In this document: positions 42,749 to 53,600 of the stretch, piece after piece | Numbering within the stretch: position 1 is the stretch's first letter | How the letters are laid out: every line of letters starts with the position of its first letter | Source: Nemertoderma westbladi | Taxonomy: Eukaryota > Xenacoelomorpha > Nemertodermatida > Nemertodermatidae | Reading direction: 5' to 3' | NCBI GenBank assembly: GCA_032718475.1 | Contig: JAUCBJ010005472.1 | Span: forward strand, 1-64,000 | Length of the DNA: 64,000 nucleotides | Notes under the pieces: generated by a model | What the model was told of the DNA's origin: nothing | Database searches by the model: none | Seen by the model: only the letters and a program-made list of their open reading frames with translations | Program-made: the position numbers and the translations under genes

Positions 42749-44480
42749 CTAAATCTCTAAAATCTCTAAAAGTTCGTCTATATATTGCATCGTGGTACAC
42801 AGGGGGTCACTGGATAGAACAGAGCATGCGGATGAATAATCTAATTGGTATTTATTCCTTAAGCCTACTGCCTCTACAAATGAACATGTACAAATAACAT
42901 GTGATTCGGATTGGGGCGAGCCACACCCTGCAAAAACGTCGATCATATGGGACTCGGTTCCATCTCCCTATCTCTACGCTGAGATTGGTCGATAGAAGCC
43001 GGAACCTGGTCCACGCCTTGCGGTGCGACTCCCGGATATCCTGTTGCGGGCGAATATAAATAGTAGGAGTATCTAATGACGGATTAAACGATCTGTACGT
43101 CATAGGCCTCGTTGAATCGCTGATTAGAACTCTGTTGCGTATCTCGGACAGTTTCGTTTGGGCAGGGTCATCCTGACTGTTTAAAAGCCCATCAATGACC
43201 CTACCCATAGGGGTCCCAGCCTCGCGGCAGAGCTCAATCGCGAATATAGCGGGTCTATGCAGGTCTCTTCTTGCCATAAGTTTAAGCAATAGGTTTCGCT
43301 GGCTAGAACGAAACATTGCCGTTGGCTCGGGTTGCCCCGATTCTATGTACAATATGTCTCTGCAAATGTTATTACGTACACCTCACGCAGCGCACAATAG
43401 GTTATTGTAATGTAATGTAATTGTCGAAGCTGAATTACCAATCCAAGTCTCGCAACCGTAGCAGATTGCGGCCACAGCTGCGGCTTGGAATACTTTCAAT
43501 TTTACGAAAATTGGTGCTTCTGAATGCTTTGATAGAAAAGCAAAATACTTATTAACATGCTTATTTTATTGTCAATGTTATTATGACATTTTATCCTTTG
43601 TGTGTACAGCAATTACGGAGTTCATTGAACCGTCCTGCGTTATCAGTGACCCTAGATAAATATATGAATCACAATTCTCGATTGTAAGACACCCATACAT
43701 ATTATTGGTTACAAGTATATCATGTTTCTCGCCCGGAGTTATTTTACCAATTATCATAAATTTGGTTTTTTTACGGTTTATGATCATTCCAGACCGGGCA
43801 CAAAAATTTAATAATACACCAAGTTTCTCAACACAACGGACGCGGTTGGTTGCTAAAATTACTGAGTCGTCCATGAGGATTAGAGAGTGCAGCCAATTTA
43901 AAAAACCATCGGGTAAAGAACACCGTAGCATACGAATTAACGGGTTTATAAAAAAAAGTGAACAAAAAGCAGCTACTTGGTGAACCTTGCAGAACACTTA
44001 CTTATGTTAGTTAGTATCTTAACAGATCCTAGAATACTCTTAGTACCAGTATATAAACATATCAGTGCTGTAAGCATTCTCGCTCCACATCCCATTGATT
44101 TCAATAAATTGAAAAGGGATGATCGGGGGACTTTGTCATAAGCGGTTGAAAAATCTATAAAAACAATATACAACTTTAATTTCTTAAAAATTATGTTATC
44201 TATAAGTAACCGTATAGTTAAAATGTATACAGTATCATTATGAACCATTAATCATACTATTACATACAGTATCATTTAATCAAGATTCAGTCACACGAAT
44301 AATATCATATTCCGCACTGTCTATTAAATACTCAAATCCAAAAGCTTGTTTTTCAGGGACCGACTGTTCAGTAAATCCCGACTGTTCAGTAAAACGCAGT
44401 TTAACAAGGGCTCATTGGTGGCTTCCCCTACTAGTCGTTTCCCTGTTGCTGCCAGGTGGTACCCCTCATCCAGTGCCCAT
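42749..44480 (-). pseudogene. LINE relic (endonuclease start, RT, C-terminal Cys motif), broken
   Basis: In minus order: an endonuclease start (LLNSRSLKNKLLDLEYLID, YDIIRVTES, about 44420-44280); a 40-bp minisatellite scrap (44226-44277) where the linker should be; RT blocks (KLYIVFIDFSTAYDKVPR; LMDDSVILATN as the catalytic box); AAVAAICYGCETWIG near 43480; and a C-terminal GRWNRVPYDRRF...C-G-C...H-V-I-C-x-C motif (42870-42990). At least three frameshifts or deletions separate these blocks. Confidence 0.8.
44226..44277. repeat. 40-bp minisatellite scrap inside the LINE relic
   Basis: Just over one unit (CAGTATCATTATGAACC ... TACATACAGTATCATT) exactly replaces the LINE endonuclease-RT linker. 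Confidence 0.85.
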
Positions 44481-45279
44481 CATGTCGCTTTATGATTTCC
44501 ATATAAAACCATCATTAAGGCGAGAGAAGTTCTCGATTCCTCCAATATTTAACTCCTGATTCCACTCATAGACAGTTCGCCGCCTCTCTGGCGCGAACTG
44601 TAGCACCCATGATAGAGGGGCTAAGGGTCTTGTTCTTTCCCCCTGAACAAAAAGCTCCCGAAAGAGCAGAGATTCCCGTTCAGAGGAATACATAACTTGC
44701 AGTAGCCGAACTTGATCACTGACTTTACCCTAACGACTAATCCCAATATCAGTGTCAACACAGTGTTGACAGACCCCTCTCCCCAAATTTGTCTACAAAT
44801 CTTTATCATTTTGCTTGAAATCAATATATCGTTATCGTTGTCAGTCGTGTCCCCATCAAGACGGAATTTTCGACTTTATCTATAATTTTTTATAAGCGTT
44901 TTAAAATAGTGTCTTTAGCGAAATCGCATCCTCCATATTGTAACCATTATTCATATTGGTCGTAATTTTTTAATATCATTAGAAAACTTGCTTTGCAAGG
45001 TTGCAAAATATGTAACGATATGATATCTGAACTTCGTATGAGAAACACTTCGACTTGAGATTTAGGGGTTCAAATATTGCAAGAGCTATCGCTCGCTGAA
45101 GGTCATTTATTCTATTAATTTATACATAATGTTCTGGAACGCTTTTTTTATGTATGAACAGCTATGCCATAGAGATTTTGTATAGGCATAGCGCAGTAGC
45201 AAACTTACTCATAAGGCCGGCTGTAGTTATTGGAAAGGAATTAATAATAAAAAAATAAAAAAATCTGTGCGTAATATAT
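44481..45279. other. Unassigned sequence
   Basis: Possibly the 5' part of the LINE relic (44480-44830 has open minus frames without a recognised domain), then AT-rich DNA. No supported gene. Confidence 0.35.
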
Positions 45280-45432
45280 GGGATGTATATCCCTTAGTAT
45301 CCCTTTTGTATAGGCCTACACACACATACCGGGATGTATATCCCTTAGTATCCCTTTTGTATAGGCCTACACACACATACCGGGATGTATATCCCTTAGT
45401 ATCCCTTTTGTATAGGCCTACATACCCATAAT
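45280..45432. repeat. 51-bp tandem repeat, three copies
   Basis: Units begin at 45280, 45331 and 45382 (GGGATGTATATCCCTTAG, then TATAGGCCTACACACAC) and are almost identical. Each starts with a GGGATGTATATCCC palindrome. Confidence 0.93.
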
Positions 45433-45686
45433 AATATAATTTTATAAAAAAAAATTTTCAATGCAGCAATGTAATATAAATACCGTGAACAAACGTTTTT
45501 CATAGTCACAATTACTGGAATACCCCGTTATCTAATAACTACATTCATATAATAATGGTAACATCTAAACTAAAGTACCGCCGGTTTTAATGGAAAATAA
45601 AATGGTACAGTCTACCACCAGAAATCAATAAATTTATACAAAGTTTTAGTATTTCTCATTGTTTCATTGTTTCATTATTTTCATTA
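45433..45686 (-). other. 3' region of the minus-strand secreted-protein gene
   Basis: Noncoding sequence downstream of the stop codon. On the minus strand an ATTAAA-type polyadenylation signal lies near 45586-45591; AATAAA was not seen. Confidence 0.4.
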
Positions 45687-45826
45687 CTATTCTGCCCATG
45701 GTGGTGGGCCTTCGCCATTCATCCATGGGGGCAATCCCTTTTCTGCCCATGGTGGTGGTGCAAATATCATTTCGTGGGCAATTTGAAGCAATTCATGTAT
45801 GTCATTTGCAGTGGCGCAACGATCTT
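45687..45826 (-). CDS. Terminal exon of a second secreted-type gene (Pro/Trp-rich C-terminus)
   Basis: On the minus strand the acceptor TTTTTCTTTAG is followed by 138 bases of frame plus a two-base split codon, ending in TAG at 45687-45689. It encodes EDRCATANDIHELLQIAHEM and a Pro/Trp tail with PPPWAE twice. The incoming phase (1) matches the donor at 50121. The start resembles exon 3 of the plus-strand gene (Arg-Cys-x-Thr followed by an amphipathic helix). Confidence 0.6.
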
Positions 45827-46194
45827 CTAAAGAAAAACACAAACATGATTTTATGTATCGAAAAAATATAAAATTATTTAAATATATTAAAATATTATGA
45901 AAATTTATGAAAATATATATTGTTTGAGATTGAATGCAATAATATTTCAGGACATATAAATATGGTAAGTAAATAAACAAGATAAGTTAAATATCAACTG
46001 TAAAAACGAATTAAATAGTTGGGCACAAAGTAGGCAGGTGCTTGAGCAAAAATTTCTGCTTCCATATTTTCTTCCATAATATATAACATTTATGACTGAT
46101 CATTGGTAAGAACTATTAGATTCGTTAAGAAATGAGGATACATGGAGGAGGTTTTGTGGTTGAGGTTTAATTAATGCCTCTATGTAGTGGAGAT
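45827..46194 (-). other. Intron sequence of the minus-strand gene
   Basis: AT-rich DNA between the terminal exon and piggyBac-like copy D. No gene or repeat recognised. Confidence 0.4.
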
Positions 46195-46198
46195 TTAA

Positions 46199-47751
46199 CC
46201 CTATTAGTACCGGGCTATAAAATGTTGTACAAATACCGGGAGGGGGTCATATTGACCCCCCCCTCTAAAATCTACAAATATTTACGAAAACGTCTGATTT
46301 TTTGTTTGTACGTAGGTATCACTTGTCTGGATCCGACCGAAAAAAAAAATTTTCGAAAAAATGTACTGGGGTGGTTATATTGCAGCACCAAAATTACAAG
46401 TAGTGCACAATTTTCACCAAATTTGAAAGTTACATTTTCGGCTAATTATTTTTCAATACAGGTTTTCTGGGGTGTAAAATACATTGGAAAATATTAAAAA
46501 ATGATATGATTACTATAAATGGCTGTTTAGTCCTCTCTGCGTAGGAAAAAAATGAAAAAAACAAGTAACCAGCACTTTTCAGTTAGAACACAAAATTTTT
46601 AATTCACTTATACGATGCTATAAATTCACATTTTCAGGTTTTTGAGGGCGCTGATTCTAATGGAATACATTTCTAATATGCTAGATCATTGCTACTTGTA
46701 TTTTTCGGCGTAATTTTGCAAATTTTGGTGCTAGCACCAAATTTCGTACCCATCACCAAAAAGTACAAGTTTGCGATGTCCAGTGCAGTTTTTATTGATT
46801 CCATCGGATTCAGGACCCTCATAAACCCGTATAACGCAAGAAACAAGGTGATACTATCTACTTATCAATTTGCATATTTTCCAAAATTTGGTGCTGGTAC
46901 AACAATTTTCACCCACCGGCGAAAAATACAAGTTTGACAACTCTTATGAAATTTTTACTGATTCCATTGAATTCAGAACCATCACAAACCCGTATAACGC
47001 AAGAAACAAGGTGACACAATCAATTGATATATTTGATGGTTTTCAAAATTTGGTGCTAGCACCACATTTTGCACCCACATCCGAAAAATACAAGTTTGAG
47101 ATGTCTAGTTCGATAATTATATTTTCCATTGAATTCAGAACAGCCATAAACCTCTAAAACGCAAGAAATAAATTCTCACAAGCAATTTTATCTATTGAAT
47201 GGATTTTCAAAATTTCGTGCTAGCACCAAAATTTGCACACAGCACCGAAAAATACAAGTTTGATACGCTTCGTGCAACTCGTATATATTTCTTCGAATCC
47301 AGAAACCCAAAAAACCCCAATTGCGTAAAAAACAAGTTTCAAACGATCAATTTACAAAATTGACTTATTTCAAAATTTGGTGCTGGCACCAAAATTTGGC
47401 ACCCACCGAAAAAAACAAGTTTAAAATTTCTAAATCAATTTATATGAATTCCATCAAATTTCTAACACCAAAAAACACGTGTAAATAAAAAATAGAGATG
47501 TTACAATTCATATTTAATGAAATGTAATTTTCAAAAAACGTCTCAAAAAAAATGCCAAAAGTAGGGTTAAAAAATGGCGCTATAACTCGAAAAGTACCCA
47601 ATATTTTTGAAAACGGTTTTCACTACTAGGAAGACAATAGATTTTTAGGAAAAGTCATAAAATTTCAGATTCCCAACTGCGTTTGTTTCAGAATTATAAT
47701 AAAAAAACCACGGGAGGGGTCATATTGACCCCCCCCCCGGGTTTAATAGGG
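46199..47751 (+). mobile_element. piggyBac-like TTAA element, copy D (complete)
   Basis: 1553 bp between TTAA at 46195-46198 and 47752-47755. It has the same CCCTATTA termini and G-run hairpins. The AATACAAGTTTG-type word recurs at 46765, 46928, 47090, 47254 and 47415, giving spacings of 163, 162, 164 and 161 bp. It lies within the 4.3-kb intron of the minus-strand gene. It carries no transposase. Confidence 0.92.
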
Positions 47752-47755
47752 TTAA

Positions 47756-48112
47756 GTGCTTGTTTGTAGTGGATCTAGTTTAGTGATAGAGGATAAATGC
47801 TGACGTTTTGGTTCGGATGTTGAACGAATTATTTAGTAGGGAGAGGGTAGAGGAATCACATAGTAATAAAGGAAGAGATTAAAAGTAGATATTGTTGAGT
47901 GTATCTATGCTTATTAACCGGAAGTTAGTTATTGTTAAGTGTATCTATGCTTATTAACCGGAAGTTAGTTATTTTCGCAGTTATCTAACCCGCGGGCAGG
48001 AAACATCATCAAGCCCAAGGGTTAAATAATTGGGAAAATAAATAACTTCCGGGGAATATCATTCAATTTGCCGGATGAGGTTGAGGATGAGGATGAGGTT
48101 GAGGATGAGGAT
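47756..48112. other. Spacer with short duplications
   Basis: A ~40-bp direct duplication (GTGTATCTATGCTTATTAAC) is found at 47900-47975 and a GAGGATGAGGTT microsatellite near 48073-48110. No gene. Confidence 0.6.
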
Positions 48113-48490
48113 GACTTAGTGTAGTAGTTGAGGTATACTTAGAACTAGTGTAGTAGTTGAGGTATACTTAGAACTAGTGTAGTAGTTGAGGTATTCTTAG
48201 AACTAGTGTGGTAGTTGAGGTATATACTTAGAACTAGTGTGGTAGTTGAGGTATATACTTAGAACTAGTGTGGTAGTTGAGGTATATACTTAGAACTAGT
48301 GTAGTAGTTGAGGTATATACTTAGAACTAGTGTGGTAGTTGAGGTATATACTTAGAACTAGTGTGGTAGTTGAGGTATATACTTAGAACTAGTGTGGTAG
48401 TTGAGGTATATACTTAGAACTAGTGTAGTAGTTGAGGTATATACTTAGAACTAGTGTAGTAGTTGAGGTATACTTAGAACTACTGTAGTG
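48113..48490. repeat. 29/31-bp minisatellite
   Basis: About 12 units (AACTAGTGTGGTAGTTGAGG followed by TATATACTTAG). Early and final units lack two bases (TATACTTAG), the middle ones are 31 bp. Located in the intron of the minus-strand gene. Confidence 0.93.
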
Positions 48491-48662
48491 TAGTAGTTGA
48501 TGTGAAATATGCAGTTTGAATTTAAATTATTACTTGTACCGGAGTGTTAATAATTTGGAAGTGAACGTTCTTGGGTGAAATTGGTTAAATCACTTTGTGG
48601 TGGAGGTGGAGGCTAACTTCTATCACAAAATTCGTTTAACATATAGCACACATTAACTTCTA

Positions 48663-48822
48663 CACGGATTCAGACTAGTGAAATGTACGTACAAACAAAA
48701 ATTAGACGTTTTCGTTGAAATTTGTAGATTTTAGAAAGGGGGTGGGGGGGGGGGGGGGGGGAGGCAAATATGACCCACCCCCCGGTATTTGTACAACATT
48801 TTATAGCCCGGTACTAATAGGG
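48663..48822 (-). mobile_element. piggyBac-like terminus, copy E (fragment)
   Basis: It matches the outer ~155 bp of copies B and C: GACGTTTTCGT, G-run/AAATATGACC hairpin, TGTACAACATTTTATAGCCC, GGTACTAATAGGG, then TTAA at 48823-48826. The rest of the element is absent. Confidence 0.85.
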
Positions 48823-48826
48823 TTAA

Positions 48827-49326
48827 AAAAAAATAAAAAAGTAACGCTTTTTTCGGCAGTTAGGCCAGGGATTACGCATAAAGTCTGACGACTTATTTCC
48901 AGTGCGCCCCCCCCCCCCCCCCCCAGAACTTTACTCCCCAGAGGAAACATATTATTCATATATTCAGCCCAATTGTGAATATCATGCAACGGATTTAACC
49001 ACTACACGAAGGTGGGACCTTACCACATTAATGTCTAAATTGGCCGGTGCAAGTATGGCAATGTATTTTGGATTCAAATAATTTCCAAAAGTTAATGAAA
49101 TAGTATAACTTAACATATTTTTCATTAACATTATATTAATTACATTATAAATACTTCCTACTAAATCTTTTTCTTCAGGCTTTTAATCTTTTAGCCGAGC
49201 TATACTCGACAAGAGATCTCCTACACCATAAGCAGCGAAGGGCGCTGAAGTTCCCCAGTCAGCCGTTAAGGGGCGAGATATTTAAATGAAAATATTGAAA
49301 ATATTGTTTCAAATATATCGGGAGAC
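48827..49326. other. Poly-C tract and unassigned intron DNA
   Basis: A run of about 19 C lies at 48906-48924 in a context (AGTGCGCCCCC) like that at 23170. Nothing else is recognisable. Confidence 0.4.
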
Positions 49327-49351
49327 GCGGGTTCGATCCCCGCTGGTGGCG
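49327..49351 (+). tRNA. tRNA 3'-half relic (T arm and acceptor 3' strand)
   Basis: GCGGG-TTCGATC-CCCGC forms a perfect T arm with a consensus B box, followed by a seven-base acceptor-like strand (TGGTGGC) and G. No matching 5' acceptor strand, D arm or A box is found in the preceding 100 bases, so it is a fragment or a SINE promoter remnant rather than a working tRNA gene. Confidence 0.5.
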
Positions 49352-49759
49352 AATTCATTTTTTCCGCTCCATTTGCTATAGAGTTGGATCATCCTTAGTC
49401 CTGTTTAATTACTTAATAATTTATACAATCTATGGATGTTAAACACATATACAATTGTTTAATATCCTTTGTTGCTGTTATTGAACTTGCATAAGTATTA
49501 TATTGTAGACGGCTGTCATATAAAGTTGGCACGCTGTCAGATAAAGTTGGCACGCTGGCTGATTTTGTTTGAGAGAACGCTGACTAGTGTGACATTTTTT
49601 TAAGTGATAATAAAATCATTATGTAATGCAAAAAGACAAGCAAGTATTGTACTAAGTACAATAATCATGGCAACCTCCTCGATTTATACTAAGGCTTGTG
49701 TAATGCATTAGGTGGTACATTGGTGTTAGTTTACCATTGCATCTATGGCTTTTTTTTTC
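49352..49759. other. Intron DNA with a short duplication
   Basis: A ~24-bp word (ATAAAGTTGGCACGCTG) is repeated at about 49518-49555. No gene. Confidence 0.5.
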
Positions 49760-49925
49760 GTTTATGTCTATTTTTCGGGCCCACGGCTCATGGACGAAAT
49801 AGCGGAATATACCAGGGACCTTAGAATCGCGGTATCTAGCCGCTGTGAAAATTTCATCAAAATCGTTTGAGCGGTTCCTGAGATTGCTTAGTCTGTCAGC
49901 CAGTTACCAACAATTCTTGCAGAAA
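49760..49925 (+). repeat. Probable LINE 3'-UTR or SINE tail fragment
   Basis: AATTTCATCAAAATCGTTTG with following GAGCGGTTCCTGAGATT is a word widely seen in 3' ends of RTE-type LINEs and their SINEs. Orientation and family are inferred; no RT is nearby. Confidence 0.45.
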
Positions 49926-50120
49926 GTAACCTGTCGGTTCCTAATAAAATTAAACTAATGAGACCCGTGCGCTTCAAAATTGTGTATTTTTATTCATATT
50001 TTTATATATTTTTATTTTTTTTTATTTTTTTATTTCATATATCATATATTTATTTATTATGCCCCTATATTTATACATTCAAATAAAAAAGCTACACATT
50101 ATTTTCAAATACAAGGTTAC

Positions 50121-50471
50121 CTGGGGGTGGTGGGCAGCATCTGGTGCATTCCCTGGGTGGTGGAGATGATTTGGGTGGTGGTGGAGGTGTTGTTTCCGGG
50201 GGATGTTTAGGTGTTGTTTCCGGGGGATGTTTAGGTGTTGTTTCCGGGGGATGTTTAGGTGTTGTTTCCGGGGGATGTTTAGGTGTTGTTTCCGGTGGAT
50301 GTTTAGGTGTTGTTTCCGGGACGGGTGTTGGAGTGTTATTTCCTTTTTCTGGGGTGGTTTCTTTCGGTGTTGTTGGGCCTTCTGTAGTAGGGGGAGCAGT
50401 TCCTTCACCAGTGGTGGTTGTGGTGGGTGTAGTTCCAGCGGAGGTTCCTTCTGGTTCTAACGTTGTTGCAG
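50121..50471 (-). CDS. Thr/Pro-rich (mucin-like) exon of the second secreted-type gene
   Basis: A minus-strand 351-bp phase 1-1 exon: acceptor ACAATTGCAG (ending 50472), donor CAG|GTAACC (50120). The frame encodes a Thr/Gly/Pro stretch, five copies of an eight-residue unit (PETTPKHP), a poly-Pro run and the ending ECTRCCPPPP. Dense Thr suggests O-glycosylation and an extracellular or mucus protein. The C-x2-CC-P end plus phase matches exon 2 of the plus-strand gene. Upstream exons, including any signal peptide, are not in the 13 kb to the right and must lie beyond the satellite. Val/Gly-rich frames on the opposite strand are shadows. Confidence 0.68.
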
Positions 50472-50610
50472 CTGCAATTGTTAAAGAACAATTTTAACAA
50501 TTTTCATTTATTTATTTAAAACACATTATTGTCATCTTTATAATAATAATAATGTAAAATTAAAATAAGTCAGTAATGATGATGTGGCGGAGTTTAGAAT
50601 ATTTGTTTAA
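50472..50610 (-). other. Intron start upstream of the Thr/Pro-rich exon
   Basis: AT-rich sequence between the exon acceptor and the satellite; it includes the polypyrimidine/branch region of the acceptor. No further exon seen. Confidence 0.45.
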
Positions 50611-53600
50611 CATTAGATTTGCCCCGCACATAAGTGTTTATCCAGCCTTGCCTCTGTCCGTGATTGTATTAAACTCGCATTAGTACCGCACATAAGTGTT
50701 TATCCAGCCTTGCCTCTGTCCGCGATTGTATTAAACTCGCTTTAGTACAGCACATAAGTGTTTATCCAGCCTTGCCTCTGTCCGTGATTGTATTAAACTC
50801 GCATTAGTACCGCACATAAGTGTTTATCAAGCCTTGCCTCTGTCCGTGATTGTATTAAACTCGCATTAGTACGCACATAAGTGTTTATCCAGCCTTGCCT
50901 CTGTCCGTGATTGTATTAAACTCGCATTAGTACAGCACATAAGTGTTTATCAAGCCTTGCCTCTGTCCGTGATTGTATTAAACTCGCATTAGTACCGCAC
51001 ATAAGTGTTTATCAAGCCTTGCCTCTGTCCGTGATTGTATTAAACTCGCATTAGTACGCACATAAGTGTTTATCCAGCCTTGCCTCTGTCCGTGATTGTA
51101 TTAAACTCGCATTAGTACCGCACATAAGTGTTTATCCAGCCTTGCCTCTGTCCGCGATTGTATTAAACTCGCATTAGTACGCACATAAGTGTTTATCCAG
51201 CCTTGCCTCTGTCCGTGATTGTATTAAACTCGCATTAGTACAGCACATAAGTGTTTATCCAGCCTTGCCTATGTCCGTGATTGTATTAAACTCGCATTAG
51301 TACCGCACATAAGTGTTTATCCAGCCTTGCCTCTGTCCGTGATTGTATTAAACTCGCATTAGTACAGCACATAAGTGTTTATCCAGCCTTGCCTCTGTCC
51401 GTGATTGTATTAAACTCGCATTAGTACCGCACATAAGTGTTTATCCAGCCTTGCCTCTGTCCGTGATTGTATTAAACTCGCATTAGTACCGCACATAAGT
51501 GTTTATCCAGCCTTGCCTCTGTCCGTGATTGTATTAAACTCGCATTAGTACCGCACATAAGTGTTTATCCAGCCTTGCCTCTGTCCGTGATTGTATTAAA
51601 CTCGCATTAGTACCGCACATAAGTGTTTATCCAGCCTTGCCTCTGTCCGTGATTGTATTAAACTCGCATTAGTACCGCACATAAGTGTTTATCCAGCCTT
51701 GCCTCTGTCCGTGATTGTATTAAACTCGCATTAGTACCGCACATAAGTGTTTATCCAGCCTTGCCTCTGTCCGTGATTGTATTAAACTCGCATTAGTACC
51801 GCACATAAGTGTTTATCCAGCCTTGCCTCTGTCCGTGATTGTATTAAACTCGCATTAGTACCGCACATAAGTGTTTATCCAGCCTTGCCTCTGTCCGTGA
51901 TTGTATTAAACTCGCATTAGTACCGCACATAAGTGTTTATCCAGCCTTGCCTCTGTCCGTGATTGTATTAAACTCGCATTAGTACCGCACATAAGTGTTT
52001 ATCCAGCCTTGCCTCTGTCCGTGATTGTATTAAACTCGCATTAGTACAGCACATAAGTGTTTATCCAGCCTTGCCTCTGTCCGTGATTGTATTAAACTCG
52101 CATTAGTACCGCACATAAGTGTTTATCCAGCCTTGCCTCTGTCCGTGATTGTATTAAACTCGCATTAGTACCGCACATAAGTGTTTATCCAGCCTTGCCT
52201 CTGTCCGTGATTGTATTAAACTCGCATTAGTACCGCACATAAGTGTTTATCCAGCCTTGCCTCTGTCCGTGATTGTATTAAACTCGCATTAGTACAGCAC
52301 ATACGTGTTTATCCAGCCTTGCCTCTGTCCGTGATTGTATTAAACTCGCATTAGTACAGCACATAAGTGTTTATCCAGCCTTGCCTCTGACCGTGATTGT
52401 ATTAAACTCGCATTAGTACCGCACATAAGTGTTTATCCAGCCTTGCCTCTGTCCGTGATTGTATTAAACTCGCATTAGTACCGCACATAAGTGTTTATCC
52501 AGCCTTGCCTCTGTCCGTGATTGTATTAAACTCGCATTAGTACAGCACATACGTGTTTATCCAGCCTTGCCTCTGTCCGCGATTGTATTAAACTCGCATT
52601 AGTACAGCACATAAGTGTTTATCCAGCCTTGCCTCTGACCGTGATTGTATTAAACTCGCATTAGTACAGCACATAAGTGTTTATCCAGCTTTGCCTCTGT
52701 CCGCGATTGTATTAAACTCGAATTAGTACATCACATAAGTGTTTATCCAGCCTTGCCTCTGTCCGTGATTGTATTAAACTCGCATTAGTACAGCACATAA
52801 GTGTTTATCCAGCCTTGCCTCTGACCGTGATTGTATTAAACTCGCATTAGTACCGCACATAAGTGTTTATCCAGCCTTGCCTCTGTCCGTGATTGTATTA
52901 AACTCGCATTAGTACCGCACATAAGTGTTTATCCAGCCTTGCCTCTGTCCGTGATTGTATTAAACTCGCATTAGTACAGCACATACGTGTTTATCCAGCC
53001 TTGCCTCTGTCCGCGATTGTATTAAACTCGCATTAGTACAGCACATAAGTGTTTATCCAGCTTTGCCTCTGTCCGCGATTGTATTAAACTCGAATTAGTA
53101 CATCACATAAGTGTTTATCCAGCCTTGCCTCTGTCCGTGATTGTATTAAACTCGCATTAGTACAGCACATAAGTGTTTATCCAGCCTTGCCTCTGACCGT
53201 GATTGTATTAAACTCGCATTAGTACCGCACATAAGTGTTTATACAGCCTTGCCTCTGTCCGTGATTGTATTAAACTCGCATTAGTACAGCACATAAGTGT
53301 TTATCCAGCCTTGCTACTGACCGTGATTGTATTAAACTCGCATTAGTACAGCACATACGTGTTTATCCAGCCTTGCCTCTGTCCGCGATTGTATTAAACT
53401 CGCATTAGTACAGCACATAAGTGTTTATCCAGCCTTGCCTCTGACCGTGATTGTATTAAACTCGCATTAGTACTGCACATAAGTGTTTATCCAGCCTTGC
53501 CTCTGACCGTGATTGTATTAAACTCGCATTAGTACCGCACATAAAGTGTTTATCCAGCCTTGCCTCTGTCCGTGATTGTATTAAACTCGCATTAGTACAG

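Noticed and set aside
49327-49351. Functional tRNA gene
   Set aside because: Only the T arm and 3' acceptor strand are present; no D arm, anticodon arm or A box could be folded from the preceding bases.
50144-50497. Val/Gly-rich plus-strand ORF and Cys/Phe-rich ORF at 50203-50460
   Set aside because: They are antisense to the Thr/Pro-rich exon, which alone has matching splice sites and phase.
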